This document shows positions 50,977 through 59,942 of a DNA stretch of 64,000 nt, piece by piece (the stretch's first letter is position 1; every line of letters begins with the position of its first letter). Under the pieces are notes generated by a model. The model searched no databases. It was not told the DNA's origin and saw nothing but the letters and a program-made list of their open reading frames with translations. The stretch covers positions 1 to 64,000 of the forward strand of contig NZ_BMRN01000034.1 in the NCBI RefSeq assembly GCF_014648655.1. The letters are read 5' to 3'. Made by a program: the position numbers and the translations under genes. The stretch is from Streptomyces atratus. GTDB lineage: Bacteria > Actinomycetota > Actinomycetes > Streptomycetales > Streptomycetaceae.

Positions 50977-52179
50977 GTGCAGGGGGACTCCACAGACAGT
51001 GCAACCAGTCATCTTCCGGGGCCACTCGGCCCGAGGCGCGAGGAAGGGGGCACCTCCCCCTGGCCCCGCAGGGTCATGGGCGCCCTGCTCGGCTGCTGCA
51101 CCGCCCTGCTGGACCTGCTGTATTTCGCCGTGCCGGGCGCTCTATTGGGCCCGTTCATTCTGTGGCCCCGTACGCGTCGGCGCTCCCTGGCCGTGCTGAG
51201 TGCCGGGGCCCGTCGGCTCACGGAGCTGGAGCGGATCCGTCGCAGCGCCTTCTTCGGCGACGTGTTCCCCACGCACCGCGCATCCGACCGGAAAGTGCTT
51301 CGCTACCTCGCCACCCGCACCTACACGGGGATACTGACCGGATTCGTGGTTGCACTGCTGGGATTCGGGGTCGTGCTGGCCGCACTGCTGGCGGCCGGGG
51401 TGGCACGCGCCACCACGAGCTGGCAGGAACTGCTGACCCAAGGGATCCTCGGCGGTGTCCTGCTCTTCCTCGACCTCCAGGGGCTCGTCTCACTGGACGC
51501 CCTCGACGCACGGCTTGCACGAGAACACTTCGGCCCGTCCGAGCGGGAGTTGCTGGAGCGGCGCATCGCTGAACTGGCCGCCAGCCGTGCCGGGGTGCTC
51601 CGGGCGGTCGACGTGGAGCGCAGGCGCATCGAACGCGACCTGCACGACGGCGTGCAGCAGCGGCTCGTCGCACTCGCCATGCTGCTGGGCCGGGCCCGCC
51701 GCAACCGGACACCCGAGCAGGCCGATCTGCTGCTCCAGCAGGCGCACAAGGAGTCCCAGGAGGTCCTCACCGAGCTGCGGGAGGTGGCCTGGCGCGTCTA
51801 TCCGTCGGCGCTCGACAACCTCGGGCTGGAGGAGGCACTCGGCGGGGTGGCCCAGCGCTGCAGCATTCCCCTGCACATGGAGTTCAACCTGGCACTGCCG
51901 TTGCCCCGGCCCGTGGAGACGGCCGCCTACTTCGTGGTGTCGGAGGCTGTGACCAACGCGGCCAAGCACTCCCGCGCGACCCGCATCTCCGTCAGCGTCA
52001 AGGGTGACGGGAGCGGAGTGTCCGTATCCGTCCGGGACAACGGAACCGGTGGAGCCGATCCCACGGGCAGTGGACTGTCCGGGCTGCGCAGCCGGGTGGA
52101 CGCACTTGACGGCCGGCTGTACATCGACAGCCCTTCCGGGGGCCCCACCACCATCATCGCGGAGCTGCTGTGCGCGTAA
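50977..52179 (+). CDS. NarL-type sensor histidine kinase
   Basis: A 400-residue membrane kinase. An N-terminal region has several hydrophobic segments (about 35-65, 112-140 and 155-175). The dimerisation motif ERDLHDGVQQRLVALAM holds the phospho-His, and the ATPase has SEAVTNAAKHSRA (N box) and GSGLSGLRSRVDALDG (G boxes). GTG 50977 is chosen since it lies directly after a good promoter; the frame upstream lacks homology. It overlaps the regulator gene by 10 bases, so the pair is coupled. The signal is unknown. Confidence 0.88.
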   Translation: MQGDSTDSATSHLPGPLGPRREEGGTSPWPRRVMGALLGCCTALLDLLYFAVPGALLGPFILWPRTRRRSLAVLSAGARRLTELERIRRSAFFGDVFPTHRASDRKVLRYLATRTYTGILTGFVVALLGFGVVLAALLAAGVARATTSWQELLTQGILGGVLLFLDLQGLVSLDALDARLAREHFGPSERELLERRIAELAASRAGVLRAVDVERRRIERDLHDGVQQRLVALAMLLGRARRNRTPEQADLLLQQAHKESQEVLTELREVAWRVYPSALDNLGLEEALGGVAQRCSIPLHMEFNLALPLPRPVETAAYFVVSEAVTNAAKHSRATRISVSVKGDGSGVSVSVRDNGTGGADPTGSGLSGLRSRVDALDGRLYIDSPSGGPTTIIAELLCA

Positions 52180-52814
52180 TGCTCGCCGAGGACTCGACCC
52201 TGCTGAGGGAAGGCCTGGTCCGACTGCTCGCCGAGGAGGGACATGAAGTCCTCGCCGCGGTGGGTGACGGGACGGCCCTCGTCCGGGCAGTCGAGGCGGA
52301 CCCGCCGGACCTCGTCGTCGTCGACATCCGGATGCCTCCCACCCACACCGATGAGGGGCTGCGGGCCGCGCTGGAGATCCGTGAGCGCTGGCCCCTGGTC
52401 GGTGTATTGGTGCTCTCCCAGCATGTGGAGCGCAATTACGCGGTGCGGCTGCTGTCCGCAAACGCCGAGCGGGTCGGCTATCTGCTCAAGGACCGGGTCG
52501 CGCAGGTCGACGAGTTCCTGGACTCGCTGGAGCGGATTCACGCGGGCGGCGCATCCATCGACGCGGAAGTCGTACGGCAGTTGGTGGTCCGGACCACGCA
52601 CAGTGACCCCTTGGCCAGGCTGACACCCCGCGAGCGCAGCGTCCTGCAGGAGCTGGCGCAGGGCCGCACCAACGCGGCCATCGCCCAGCACCTGCACATC
52701 TCGCTCAGTTCGGTCGAGAAGAACCTCAACTCCGTCTTCGACAAGCTCGATCTGGCGCGGACCACGGGATACAGCAGACGAGTGCTGGCGGTCCTGCGCT
52801 ACTTGGAGTCGTAG
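52170..52814 (+). CDS. NarL/LuxR-type response regulator
   Basis: A 214-residue two-domain regulator. The receiver has the acidic pocket (AEDSTLLREGL), phospho-acceptor Asp52 in LVVVDIRMPP and the conserved Lys in YLLKDRV. The LuxR HTH reads LTPRERSVLQELAQGRTNAA and SSVEKNLNSVFDKLDL. The GTG start lies within the end of the kinase gene. It is the partner of the kinase upstream. Confidence 0.93.
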   Translation: MRVMLAEDSTLLREGLVRLLAEEGHEVLAAVGDGTALVRAVEADPPDLVVVDIRMPPTHTDEGLRAALEIRERWPLVGVLVLSQHVERNYAVRLLSANAERVGYLLKDRVAQVDEFLDSLERIHAGGASIDAEVVRQLVVRTTHSDPLARLTPRERSVLQELAQGRTNAAIAQHLHISLSSVEKNLNSVFDKLDLARTTGYSRRVLAVLRYLES

Positions 52815-53045
52815 GCGCCGGTGCGCCGGTCCCTACGGGCTCGGATGGCACCATGCGGCCGTCGCCCGCCCGGACGACGGCAGCTTCCGTGATCGAAATT
52901 CCTCACGCAGTGGTCGATGCCGCATCAGGCGGGTGCCGGACATCCGGGCCGGGTTCCGCACCGGCTCCCCTTGATCGATGATGAGGCACAGGGCTGCCGT
53001 CCTCGGTGCGGCACCACCTGTCCCAGGAACAGGAAGGGGTTCCCC

Positions 53046-54374
53046 ATGCGGGAAACGACGCCGGACCATTCCCCGTCGGACGACCGGTCCGTCCACGGCT
53101 CGGACGAGGAAGCTCAGGTGATCGTGGTGGGGGCGGGGCCGGCGGGCTCGGCCGCGGCCTTCCACCTCGCCAGGGCGGGCGTCGATGTCCTGCTCGTGGA
53201 GAAGTCCCGCTTTCCCCGGGAGAAGGTGTGCGGGGACGGTTTGACGCCACGAGCGGTGCACCAGCTCATCAGGATGGGCGTCGACATCAAGGCTCCTGGG
53301 TGGACGCGTTCACGCGGGATGCGATGGGTGGCCGGGGACCATCAGGTGCACATCGACTGGCCCGCGCTCGGGCGTTACCCGGATTTCGGGCTCTCGCGCA
53401 GTCGGCACGACTTCGACGACATCCTGGCCCGGCACGCCGTCGCCGCCGGAGCCCGGCTGCGCAGCGGCGTGAAGGTGACCCAGCCCCTGACCGACCGCGC
53501 CGGCCGTATCACCGGTGTCGCCGCCACGACCTCGGCGAAGGAGCCATTGGCCTTCCACGCACCGATCGTCATCGCCGCCGACGGCGCCTCCGCCCGCCTC
53601 GCTCTCGCCATGGGCCTGCAGCGGGACAGGAGCAGGCAGATCGCGACGGCCGCCCGCCGCTACTACCGAAGTCCGGAGCGTTCCCAGGAGGAGTACCTGG
53701 AACTGTGGGCCGACCTCCGCTTCCCGGGGAGCGATCACTACCTTCCCGGATACGGCTGGATCTTCCCCATGGGCGACGGCCGGGTCAATGTCGGTCTCGG
53801 TGCGCTGCCCCATCGGCGGCACGGAAAGGCGGACCTGCGCGCCACGTTGGACGAGTGGCTGGCGCGCACCCCGCACGCCTGGGGACTGTGCGAGGAGAAC
53901 GCGGAGGGCCCTGTCCGGAGCGCGGCCCTTCCGCTGGGCTTCAACCGTCACCCCCTCTACACTCGCGGGCTCCTCCTCGTAGGCGACTCCGGAGGCATGA
54001 TCAGCCCCTGGAACGGCGAAGGAATCGGCCAGGCCATGGAAGCCGGCGAAGTCGCGGCCGAGACCGCCGCGCTCGCCCTCGCACTCCCCCGGGGACCCCG
54101 GCGGGAGCAGGTGCTGCGCGGCTACCCCGTCGAGATGAACCGCCGCTGGGGGCGCTACTACCGTCTCGGGAACACGGCCGCCGACCTCCTCTTCAGCCGT
54201 TCGGGTTTCCAGCCGGTCCTCAACCGTTACGTCATGGGGTCGCCGTTTCTGCTCAACACCCTGGCCCGGCTGCTGACCAACCTCACGGACAAGCCCTCCC
54301 ACGACCTGATCGACCATTTGCTCAACGGCGTCGTGCGTCTCGTCCCGGAACCGAAGGTACGACGCAGGCGCTGA
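53046..54374 (+). CDS. Geranylgeranyl reductase family flavoprotein
   Basis: A 442-residue FAD protein of the geranylgeranyl reductase family, which includes the menaquinone-reducing MenJ of actinobacteria. The Rossmann motif VIVVGAGPAGSAAAFHLARA is at about 25-44; VCGDGLTPRAV and the C-terminal LLVGDSGGMISPWNGEGIG are diagnostic. It probably saturates an isoprenoid side chain, perhaps of menaquinone. ATG 53046 has AGGAAGGGG upstream. It is monocistronic. Confidence 0.88.
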   Translation: MRETTPDHSPSDDRSVHGSDEEAQVIVVGAGPAGSAAAFHLARAGVDVLLVEKSRFPREKVCGDGLTPRAVHQLIRMGVDIKAPGWTRSRGMRWVAGDHQVHIDWPALGRYPDFGLSRSRHDFDDILARHAVAAGARLRSGVKVTQPLTDRAGRITGVAATTSAKEPLAFHAPIVIAADGASARLALAMGLQRDRSRQIATAARRYYRSPERSQEEYLELWADLRFPGSDHYLPGYGWIFPMGDGRVNVGLGALPHRRHGKADLRATLDEWLARTPHAWGLCEENAEGPVRSAALPLGFNRHPLYTRGLLLVGDSGGMISPWNGEGIGQAMEAGEVAAETAALALALPRGPRREQVLRGYPVEMNRRWGRYYRLGNTAADLLFSRSGFQPVLNRYVMGSPFLLNTLARLLTNLTDKPSHDLIDHLLNGVVRLVPEPKVRRRR

Positions 54375-54429
54375 ACCGCGGGTCCCGGCCGGAGGTACGA
54401 ACAGCACACCGGGGAAAGCCTGCGGCTGA

Positions 54430-55044
54430 CCCCGGAGCGCTGTCGTACGCGTACAGCTCCAGGTCGTCGCGGCCGAGGACGGCCAGTTCGTAGCCCGGGG
54501 TGTCGGGGCTGAAGCGGGCCGCGGCGAGTGCGCTGCCGAACTTCGCGCCGGCGCCGGGCTCCGCGGCCTCCAGCCAGTCGCTGTTCGCACCGACCAGCCC
54601 CCGCGACGACCCCCACAGAACGGTGATGCCGCCCGCGTCCGAGACCGTCCCGATGTCCTCGCCCGGAATGCCCACGATCGCGTCGTCGTAGCCGTCCGCG
54701 TCGAGGTCGCCGGTGGCCAGCGCCCTGCCGAAGCCGTCGCCCGTCTCGGCTCCGCCCGGCACCCCGGTGGTGGACTGGCTGACGACCGCGGCCCTGCGGG
54801 TGCCGATACCCGTCGACGCGCCGTACTGCACGGTCACATACCCCGCGCCCTTCTTTCCGCTGACGGTTCCGCCCGGCGCGCCGATGAGCACGTCCTCGTA
54901 GCCGTCGCCGTTGAAATCGCTGTTGCGGTCATTTGCGTGCGTGCCGCCGGGGGTACCGGCGTATGCGGAGGGAGCGGCGATGCCTGCTCCCGCCATCAGG
55001 AGAAATGAGGCCGCGGCAACGGCGGCCGAACGGTACATGCGCAC
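54430..55044 (-). pseudogene. Secreted FG-GAP protein, C-terminally truncated
   Basis: The 5' end is intact: AAGGAG, GTG start and a signal peptide (about 1-29, ending SAYA). Two to three FG-GAP repeats follow (SDFNGDGYEDVLIGAPGG, TGDLDADGYDDAIVGIPG and GYELAVLGRDD). Full proteins of this type have about seven repeats. After about residue 205 the sequence has no family likeness and runs antisense into the geranylgeranyl reductase gene before stopping at 54322. The rest was probably lost by deletion. Confidence 0.75.
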
Positions 55045-55136
55045 GAGCGGCTCCTTGGTTCAAGGATGACCGGGCGGGTGCGGGGGGCGATGACCTGAAA
55101 GGGCCCGTTCCTTCACGGCGCCCTGTTTGACCGAGC

Positions 55137-55412
55137 ATGAGGCAAAAGGGTTGTACGGCGGACGCGTCGTGGGCAGGATTCCGCCCGGCCGTCCTGGCGA
55201 CGCTCACCGTCATCGACGACATGACCGCCATGGCTGCCAGGGCTGCCACTGGTGATCTACCGGATCTCGCGGACCGCCTCGCCGAGATCGGCACAGCGCT
55301 GCTGCTCTCAAGGGACCTACCCCACCCCGCGCAGCCGCCTGAGTGCGGGCGGCGCGGGGGCTGTGGCCAGGTCCTGCCGCGCGGCGGACAGCCGTTCGAC
55401 GACGAGGCCTAG
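55137..55412 (+). CDS. Hypothetical protein or gene fragment, 91 residues
   Basis: An open frame of 91 codons from ATG 55137 with a helical middle (LTVIDDMTAMAARAATGDLP, then LADRLAEIGTALLLSRD) and a low-complexity end. I recognise no family. It may be the tail of a decayed regulator; there is no clear ribosome site. Its end overlaps the convergent LysR-like gene by four bases. Confidence 0.35.
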   Translation: MRQKGCTADASWAGFRPAVLATLTVIDDMTAMAARAATGDLPDLADRLAEIGTALLLSRDLPHPAQPPECGRRGGCGQVLPRGGQPFDDEA

Positions 55413-56170
55413 GACCGGCGGCGAGGCTTTCCTCGTTTGCCGCCCTTGGCCCCGCCGGAACCGCTTCGTGCGCCCTTCCCTGCCGCCTTGCCGGCTGCGG
55501 GCTTGCGGCGTGCACCGCCTGTTTCGGGGCGCTTGCCCTTCGGCTGCGCCGGGGGCTTGGGTCGGCCCCGGGAACTGTTGACGGTCCGCCCCCGGACGAT
55601 CCCGATGAAGTCCTCCACCAGGTCTGTCGTCTCGTCCTCCAGCCACGACAGGGCGACGCGCGACTCGGGGGCGTCCGACACCGGCCGGTACGTGAGGTCC
55701 TTGCGGTGGTGCAGGCGGGCGAGCGACTGCGGGACGACGAGAAGGCCCACTCCTGCCGCCACGAGCTCGATCGCGTCCGCCGTCGTGGCGGGCCGCTCGA
55801 TCGCGGGCTGTCCTGGCCGGCGCTCCCATTCCAGGGTGTCGTCGAGCGGATGCAGCACGATGTCGTCGGCGAGATCCTCGGCGGAGACCTCGTCGACGGA
55901 TGCCACGACGTGGTCCTTCGGGATCACGACCACCGTGGTCTCGGTGTAGAGAGGGATCGCGCTGAGGCCCGTCCGGTCGATGGGCAGCCGCACGAGACCC
56001 GCGTCGGCGCCGCCGCCCCGCAGCACGTCGGACGCCTCGGCGGCCGACACCCCGATGAGGGTCAGCGGGACGTCGGGCAGCCGCTCGTTCCAGATCCGCA
56101 CCCACTTGGTGGGCGTCACCCCCGGGACGTACGCGAGCCGGAACGAAGGGGTTTCTTCCGAGCTTGTCAC
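55409..56170 (-). CDS. LysR substrate-binding domain protein without HTH, basic tail
   Basis: A 253-residue protein. Residues about 8-205 form a LysR-type effector domain: FRLAYVPGVTPTKWVRIW, the DVLRGGGADAGLVRLP hinge and VAAGVGLLVVPQSLARL. The N-terminal winged helix of LysR regulators is absent. Instead the C-terminal 50 residues are Lys/Arg/Gly/Ala-rich (GKAAGKGARSGSGG and KRGKPRRRS), like nucleoid-protein tails, and could bind nucleic acid; that is inference. The GTG at 56168-56170 is divergent from the DUF5997 gene, 58 bases away, a conserved Streptomyces pairing. Confidence 0.85.
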   Translation of the reverse strand: MTSSEETPSFRLAYVPGVTPTKWVRIWNERLPDVPLTLIGVSAAEASDVLRGGGADAGLVRLPIDRTGLSAIPLYTETTVVVIPKDHVVASVDEVSAEDLADDIVLHPLDDTLEWERRPGQPAIERPATTADAIELVAAGVGLLVVPQSLARLHHRKDLTYRPVSDAPESRVALSWLEDETTDLVEDFIGIVRGRTVNSSRGRPKPPAQPKGKRPETGGARRKPAAGKAAGKGARSGSGGAKGGKRGKPRRRS

Positions 56171-56228
56171 TCAGCCAGGTTACCGGCCCTGGTCAGAGCC
56201 GGCGCACATGCTCGATACCCTTGGCACC

Positions 56229-56633
56229 ATGACGTCGCACAAGACCACCCAGACAATGAAGCCCGCAACCGCGGCAAAGAAGCTGGGTGTGTACCTCGAG
56301 GCCACCCCCGCCGAGTTCCAGGAGGGTTTCGTCTCGCGCACCGAGCTGAACGCACTGCAGTCCGATCCGCCCGAGTGGCTGCAGGAGCTGCGACGCAACG
56401 GCCCGCACCCCCGGCCGGTGGTCGCGGCAAAGCTGGGCATCTCCATCTCCGGTCTCGCCCGTGGCGGAATCACGGACGCCCTCACCACGGAGCAGATCGA
56501 GGCGCTGAAGAAGGACAGCCCCGACTGGCTCCAGCAGGAACGCGCCACCCAGGCCGGGGTCCGGAAGGAAGCCGTTCGCATCAAGGAGAAGAACGCAGCG
56601 CGCGCCGATCAGTCCCACGGTCCGCGTACCTGA
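56229..56633 (+). CDS. DUF5997 family protein
   Basis: A 134-residue protein of the actinobacterial DUF5997 family, starting MTSHKTTQTMKPATAAKKLG. It contains two helical repeats (PPEWLQELRRNGPHPRPVVA and SPDWLQQERATQAGVR) around a KLGISISGLARGG segment that looks like an HTH-type helix pair. The function is undescribed. It is divergently paired with the LysR-like gene, and a direct partnership is likely. ATG 56229 has no strong ribosome site. Confidence 0.8.
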   Translation: MTSHKTTQTMKPATAAKKLGVYLEATPAEFQEGFVSRTELNALQSDPPEWLQELRRNGPHPRPVVAAKLGISISGLARGGITDALTTEQIEALKKDSPDWLQQERATQAGVRKEAVRIKEKNAARADQSHGPRT

Positions 56634-56699
56634 TCATTGTCCCTCGGCTGTCCCTCGGCGTGACAGCCCACCGCCGGCTCACGCCTCGTTCGACGGTGC

Positions 56700-57320
56700 C
56701 GCGCCGACGACGGACGGCGCGCAGCGCCGTGGTGTCGGTCTTGATATCCATCTGCACGACGGAGGAGGGCTCGGCGCGTTCCAGTTCGAGCTCATCATCG
56801 ACCGCACCCGGCGTACGGGCTTGCGGGACAGGGTGACCATTTCGCACGGCTTCGCCCTCGGTGAGCTCTCGGTGAGCTCTCGGTGGGCCGGCAACAGGAC
56901 CTGCTCGACGGCTGCGAGGACGCCGGGATCGCGTGGGCAACCGTGGCGCCGCCCCGTACCGCGCCGCTTCACTGGCGCGGGATGCGGGACCGCGGCATCC
57001 CGGTCGGTCTCGGCACCGACGGAATCCGTGACCTGTGGTCCCCGTACGGTGACGGCGACATGCTGCGCATCGCGCTCGGCTTCGCGCGGCCGCACGGACT
57101 GCGCACCGATGAGGAGCTCGCGTACGCGGTGGAGTCGTCCTCCACCCGTGCGGCCGGCTTTGTCCACCGCCGCGTCCACGACATCGTCGCGGGAGCACGC
57201 GCGGACATCGTTCTGATGGACGCCGAGAACGCCCAGGACGCCCTCGTCCGCTCTCCGCGGCGCCGAATCGTGGTCGGGGGTGGGCGCGTGGTCGTCCGGG
57301 ACGGTGAGCTTCAGGTCTGA
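56700..57320 (+). pseudogene. Cytosine deaminase-like amidohydrolase, broken
   Basis: The start of the gene is missing. From about 56720 one frame gives VGLDIHLHDGGGLGAFQFEL and RVTISHGFALGEL with metal-ligand histidines. At 56859-56880 an exact 11-bp tandem duplication shifts the frame. The next frame gives RQQDLLDGCEDAGIAWATVA, GIPVGLGTDGIRDLWSPYG (metal-binding Asp) and the C-terminal DIVLMDAEN and strand. All catalytic parts are visible but in two frames, so inactivation looks recent. Confidence 0.82.
56859..56880. repeat. Exact 11-bp tandem duplication
   Basis: CGGTGAGCTCT occurs twice head to tail inside the amidohydrolase pseudogene and produces the frameshift. Confidence 0.92.
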
Positions 57321-57542
57321 TGCCGGTCGGCGAGCGCGGCACGGCCACGGCGGACACGTTCCGGGAGCGGTGCCCCCTCTGTGCGCAGTGCTGCCGTCCG
57401 TCGCCCGCGAGCCGCCGCGCCCGCAGTGCGACACTCGGCCGGCGAAGCAGCCGTCCCGGGCACGGATGCCCACAGTGTTCGCCTCGGCCTTCCGTTCCTG
57501 AGTACTGCCCGCAACCCGCAGCCCGCTTACGGGCGAGGGGAG

Positions 57543-58349
57543 TTACGAAGCGCCGGGCGCCGTGATGATGCGTTCGGCGGCGGCGCGGGCCGCGCGCACC
57601 GACGCGGTGACGGTGCGGATCAGGTCAGTACGGTGGTCGTGCAGATAGAAGTGGCCGCCGGGGTAGAGGTGGACGCCCTGGACGTGCGGGGAGTGGTCGG
57701 CCCAGGCCTTGAGCCTCCTGGGCTCCACGACAAGGTCCTGTTCACCGCCGAAGACGGCGAAAGGCAGCGGCGGTGAACCCGTGGCGGGGTCGCGTGCCCA
57801 GGTGTCGACAAGTTTGAAATCGCTGCGGAACACGGGCTCGAACAACTGCCACACATCGTCGTTGTCGAGCAGCTCGGCGGGGGTACCGCCGATCGACCGC
57901 AGCCAGTCACGCAGTTCGGCGTCGGAGCTCTCGTGCCGTCCTGGGCGGCGCCGGTACTCCGCGCCCCTGGGCGGACCGAAGGCGGAGAGCCCGAGCCAGA
58001 CCGGCATCGGCCCGCCCTGCGCGGCGAGCCTCAGGGTCAGTTCGTACGCGGTCAGGCCGCCCATGCTGTGCCCGAAGAAGGCGAACGGCCGGTCGAGCTG
58101 TGGCAGCAACTCCTGGTGGAAGTGGTCAACCAGATCTTCGACGCGGTCGACGGCGGGCTGATCGCGCCGGTGCGCACGCCCCGGGGCGTTCAGCAGACAC
58201 AGCTCCCAGTCCGGCGGGAACTCCGGTGCCCAGTCCCGGTAGAGCAGATGCGAGCCACCGGCGTGGTGGAAGAGGAAGAGGCGCAGGGACGGGTCGACGA
58301 CCGGGCTCGGGCAGACGGCGGATCCACGGAACACGGCGGTATGTGTCAC
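57543..58349 (-). CDS. Type II thioesterase
   Basis: A 268-residue alpha/beta-hydrolase of the type II thioesterase group that clears mis-primed carrier proteins in polyketide and nonribosomal peptide synthesis. The family start FLFHHAGGSHLLYRDWAPEF, the nucleophile Ser95 in FFGHSMGGLTAYEL, the catalytic Asp in VFGGEQDLVV and the His in YPGGHFYLHDH are all present. GTG 58347-58349 was chosen by homology and the GGGAAGGG upstream. No PKS, NRPS or carrier protein is in the window, so it is an orphan here. Confidence 0.88.
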   Translation of the reverse strand: MTHTAVFRGSAVCPSPVVDPSLRLFLFHHAGGSHLLYRDWAPEFPPDWELCLLNAPGRAHRRDQPAVDRVEDLVDHFHQELLPQLDRPFAFFGHSMGGLTAYELTLRLAAQGGPMPVWLGLSAFGPPRGAEYRRRPGRHESSDAELRDWLRSIGGTPAELLDNDDVWQLFEPVFRSDFKLVDTWARDPATGSPPLPFAVFGGEQDLVVEPRRLKAWADHSPHVQGVHLYPGGHFYLHDHRTDLIRTVTASVRAARAAAERIITAPGAS

Positions 58350-58711
58350 GCCCCGGCCCTTCCCGTTGCGGCACGGGGACCGGGGCCGGTCAGGACCTGC
58401 TGTGCCCGGCACGGCTCGACTGACTCCAGCAACTGCACTCCCATCGTGGCAATCCTTGTCGCATGGCGCGCCGCATGACGTCGCAGGGCGATTGTCGCAT
58501 TGTCCTCGGACATCGGAGCCGACTTCCGTGACGACATCGGCTGAGGTCTTCCGTTCGGATCAGGCCGGATCGGGGATCGGGGCCCGGTGCTGTGGACCGC
58601 AAGGCGGAGGAGGGAGGCAGATGGGGTCTCCCCCGCTCGAGACCTCGGCTTCGGACCCCACCGACACGCATCGGCCTGCGCCGCGCGCACGAGGAGCAGT
58701 CCAAGCGGCGC
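58350..58711. other. Intergenic region between thioesterase and glycosyltransferase genes
   Basis: No gene is supported. It holds the leftward promoter of the thioesterase gene; no clear promoter or operator is seen. Confidence 0.5.
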
Positions 58712-58747
58712 GGGCCCGGACTTCCCCCAGGCGGGAAGTCCGGGCCC
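58712..58747 (-). terminator. 15-bp stem terminator
   Basis: GGGCCCGGACTTCCC and its exact complement flank a six-base loop, 24 bases past the stop of the glycosyltransferase gene. Confidence 0.9.
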
Positions 58748-58771
58748 CGCACGTCGTATGTCTCGGCGCCC

Positions 58772-59926
58772 CTACTCCTGCCCCGGCATGGCCGCCGGGA
58801 TCGCCTCGGGGTTCAGCAGCTGCGTCAGATGACGGGCCGATGCGTCCCAGGACCAGGACTCCTGGGCCCACTTACGGCCGGCGGCGCCCATCTCGGCGGC
58901 CTGGTCCGCGTCGAGCAGGATCCGGGTCAGCGCGCCCGCGATCGCCGCCGTGTCGGTTCCGTCCACGACCCGGCCGGTCCTGCCGTCGAGCACCGTGTCC
59001 GGGGCGCCGCCCGAGTCGCCGACGACCACCGGCAGTCCGCTCGCCGCCGCCTCCAGGAACACGATCCCGAGCCCTTCCGCCTCCAGACCGGCCTTCCTGG
59101 TACGGCACGGCATGGCGAAGACATCCGCCGCCGCGTAGTACTGCGGAGTTTCGGTGTGCGACTTTCCGCCCACGAAACGGACCGAGCCCTCGGCGTGCCG
59201 GTGCGCCAGCTTGCGCAGCCGTGCCTCGTCCGGTCCCCGGCCGACCACGACGAGCACCGCGTCGGGCACCTCCCGCCGGATCAGCGGCAGGGCCCGGATC
59301 AGCATGTCCTGGCCCTTGCGCGGGACCAGGCGGGCCACACACAGGATCACTCGCTTGCCGTGCAGGCCGAGCTCCGTACGCAGAGCAGATCCGGCCTCGG
59401 CGTCGGGCCGGTACACCTCCGCGTCGACCCCCGGAACCAACCGGCTCATGCGCGCACGCGGGCCCAGGGACGGCCCGATCCGGGCACGCGTGTACTGACC
59501 GAGATACGTGACGACGTCCACGCCGTCGCCGATACGACGCATCATCTGACGCGGACCCGGGGTCCTGGCCCACCAGATCTCATGGCCATGAGTGGTCGCC
59601 ACCATGCGCTGGATCCCACTGCGGCGCAGGGTCGGCGCCATGAGAGCCAGGGGTGCGGCAGCCCCGAACCAGACCCGGTCGCAGCCATGGGCCCTGGCTA
59701 TCTCGACGGCCCTCCGGGTGACCCGCCCGGTCGGCAGCAGCATGCCGCTGGAGTCCCGTACGACAGGGAACGGAAGGGCCGCGTCGTACGCGGCGTCGCC
59801 CGGCTCGCGCGAGGTGTACACGACCACGTCGTCGTCCGGTATGCGCGTGGCCATGGCATGCACGAAGGTCTCTATGCCTCCCTGGCGCGGCGGGAAGTCA
59901 TTGGTGATGACAAGGGTGGAGCCCAT
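58772..59926 (-). CDS. GT4 glycosyltransferase, PimB-like mannosyltransferase
   Basis: A 384-residue GT-B enzyme. It opens LVITNDFPPRQGGIETFVHA, with the diagnostic Gly-Gly-Ile-Glu of PimB/MgtA-type phosphatidylinositol mannosyltransferases. The acceptor part contains TTHGHEIWWA, and the GDP-mannose site VARLVPRKGQDMLI plus EAEGLGIVFLEAAASGLPVV carries the EX7E motif. It probably transfers mannose to phosphatidylinositol mannosides at the membrane's inner face. It follows the FkbM gene by 16 bases, so the two are likely co-transcribed. Confidence 0.88.
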   Translation of the reverse strand: MGSTLVITNDFPPRQGGIETFVHAMATRIPDDDVVVYTSREPGDAAYDAALPFPVVRDSSGMLLPTGRVTRRAVEIARAHGCDRVWFGAAAPLALMAPTLRRSGIQRMVATTHGHEIWWARTPGPRQMMRRIGDGVDVVTYLGQYTRARIGPSLGPRARMSRLVPGVDAEVYRPDAEAGSALRTELGLHGKRVILCVARLVPRKGQDMLIRALPLIRREVPDAVLVVVGRGPDEARLRKLAHRHAEGSVRFVGGKSHTETPQYYAAADVFAMPCRTRKAGLEAEGLGIVFLEAAASGLPVVVGDSGGAPDTVLDGRTGRVVDGTDTAAIAGALTRILLDADQAAEMGAAGRKWAQESWSWDASARHLTQLLNPEAIPAAMPGQE

Positions 59927-59942
59927 GAATGTGTTGGATCCT

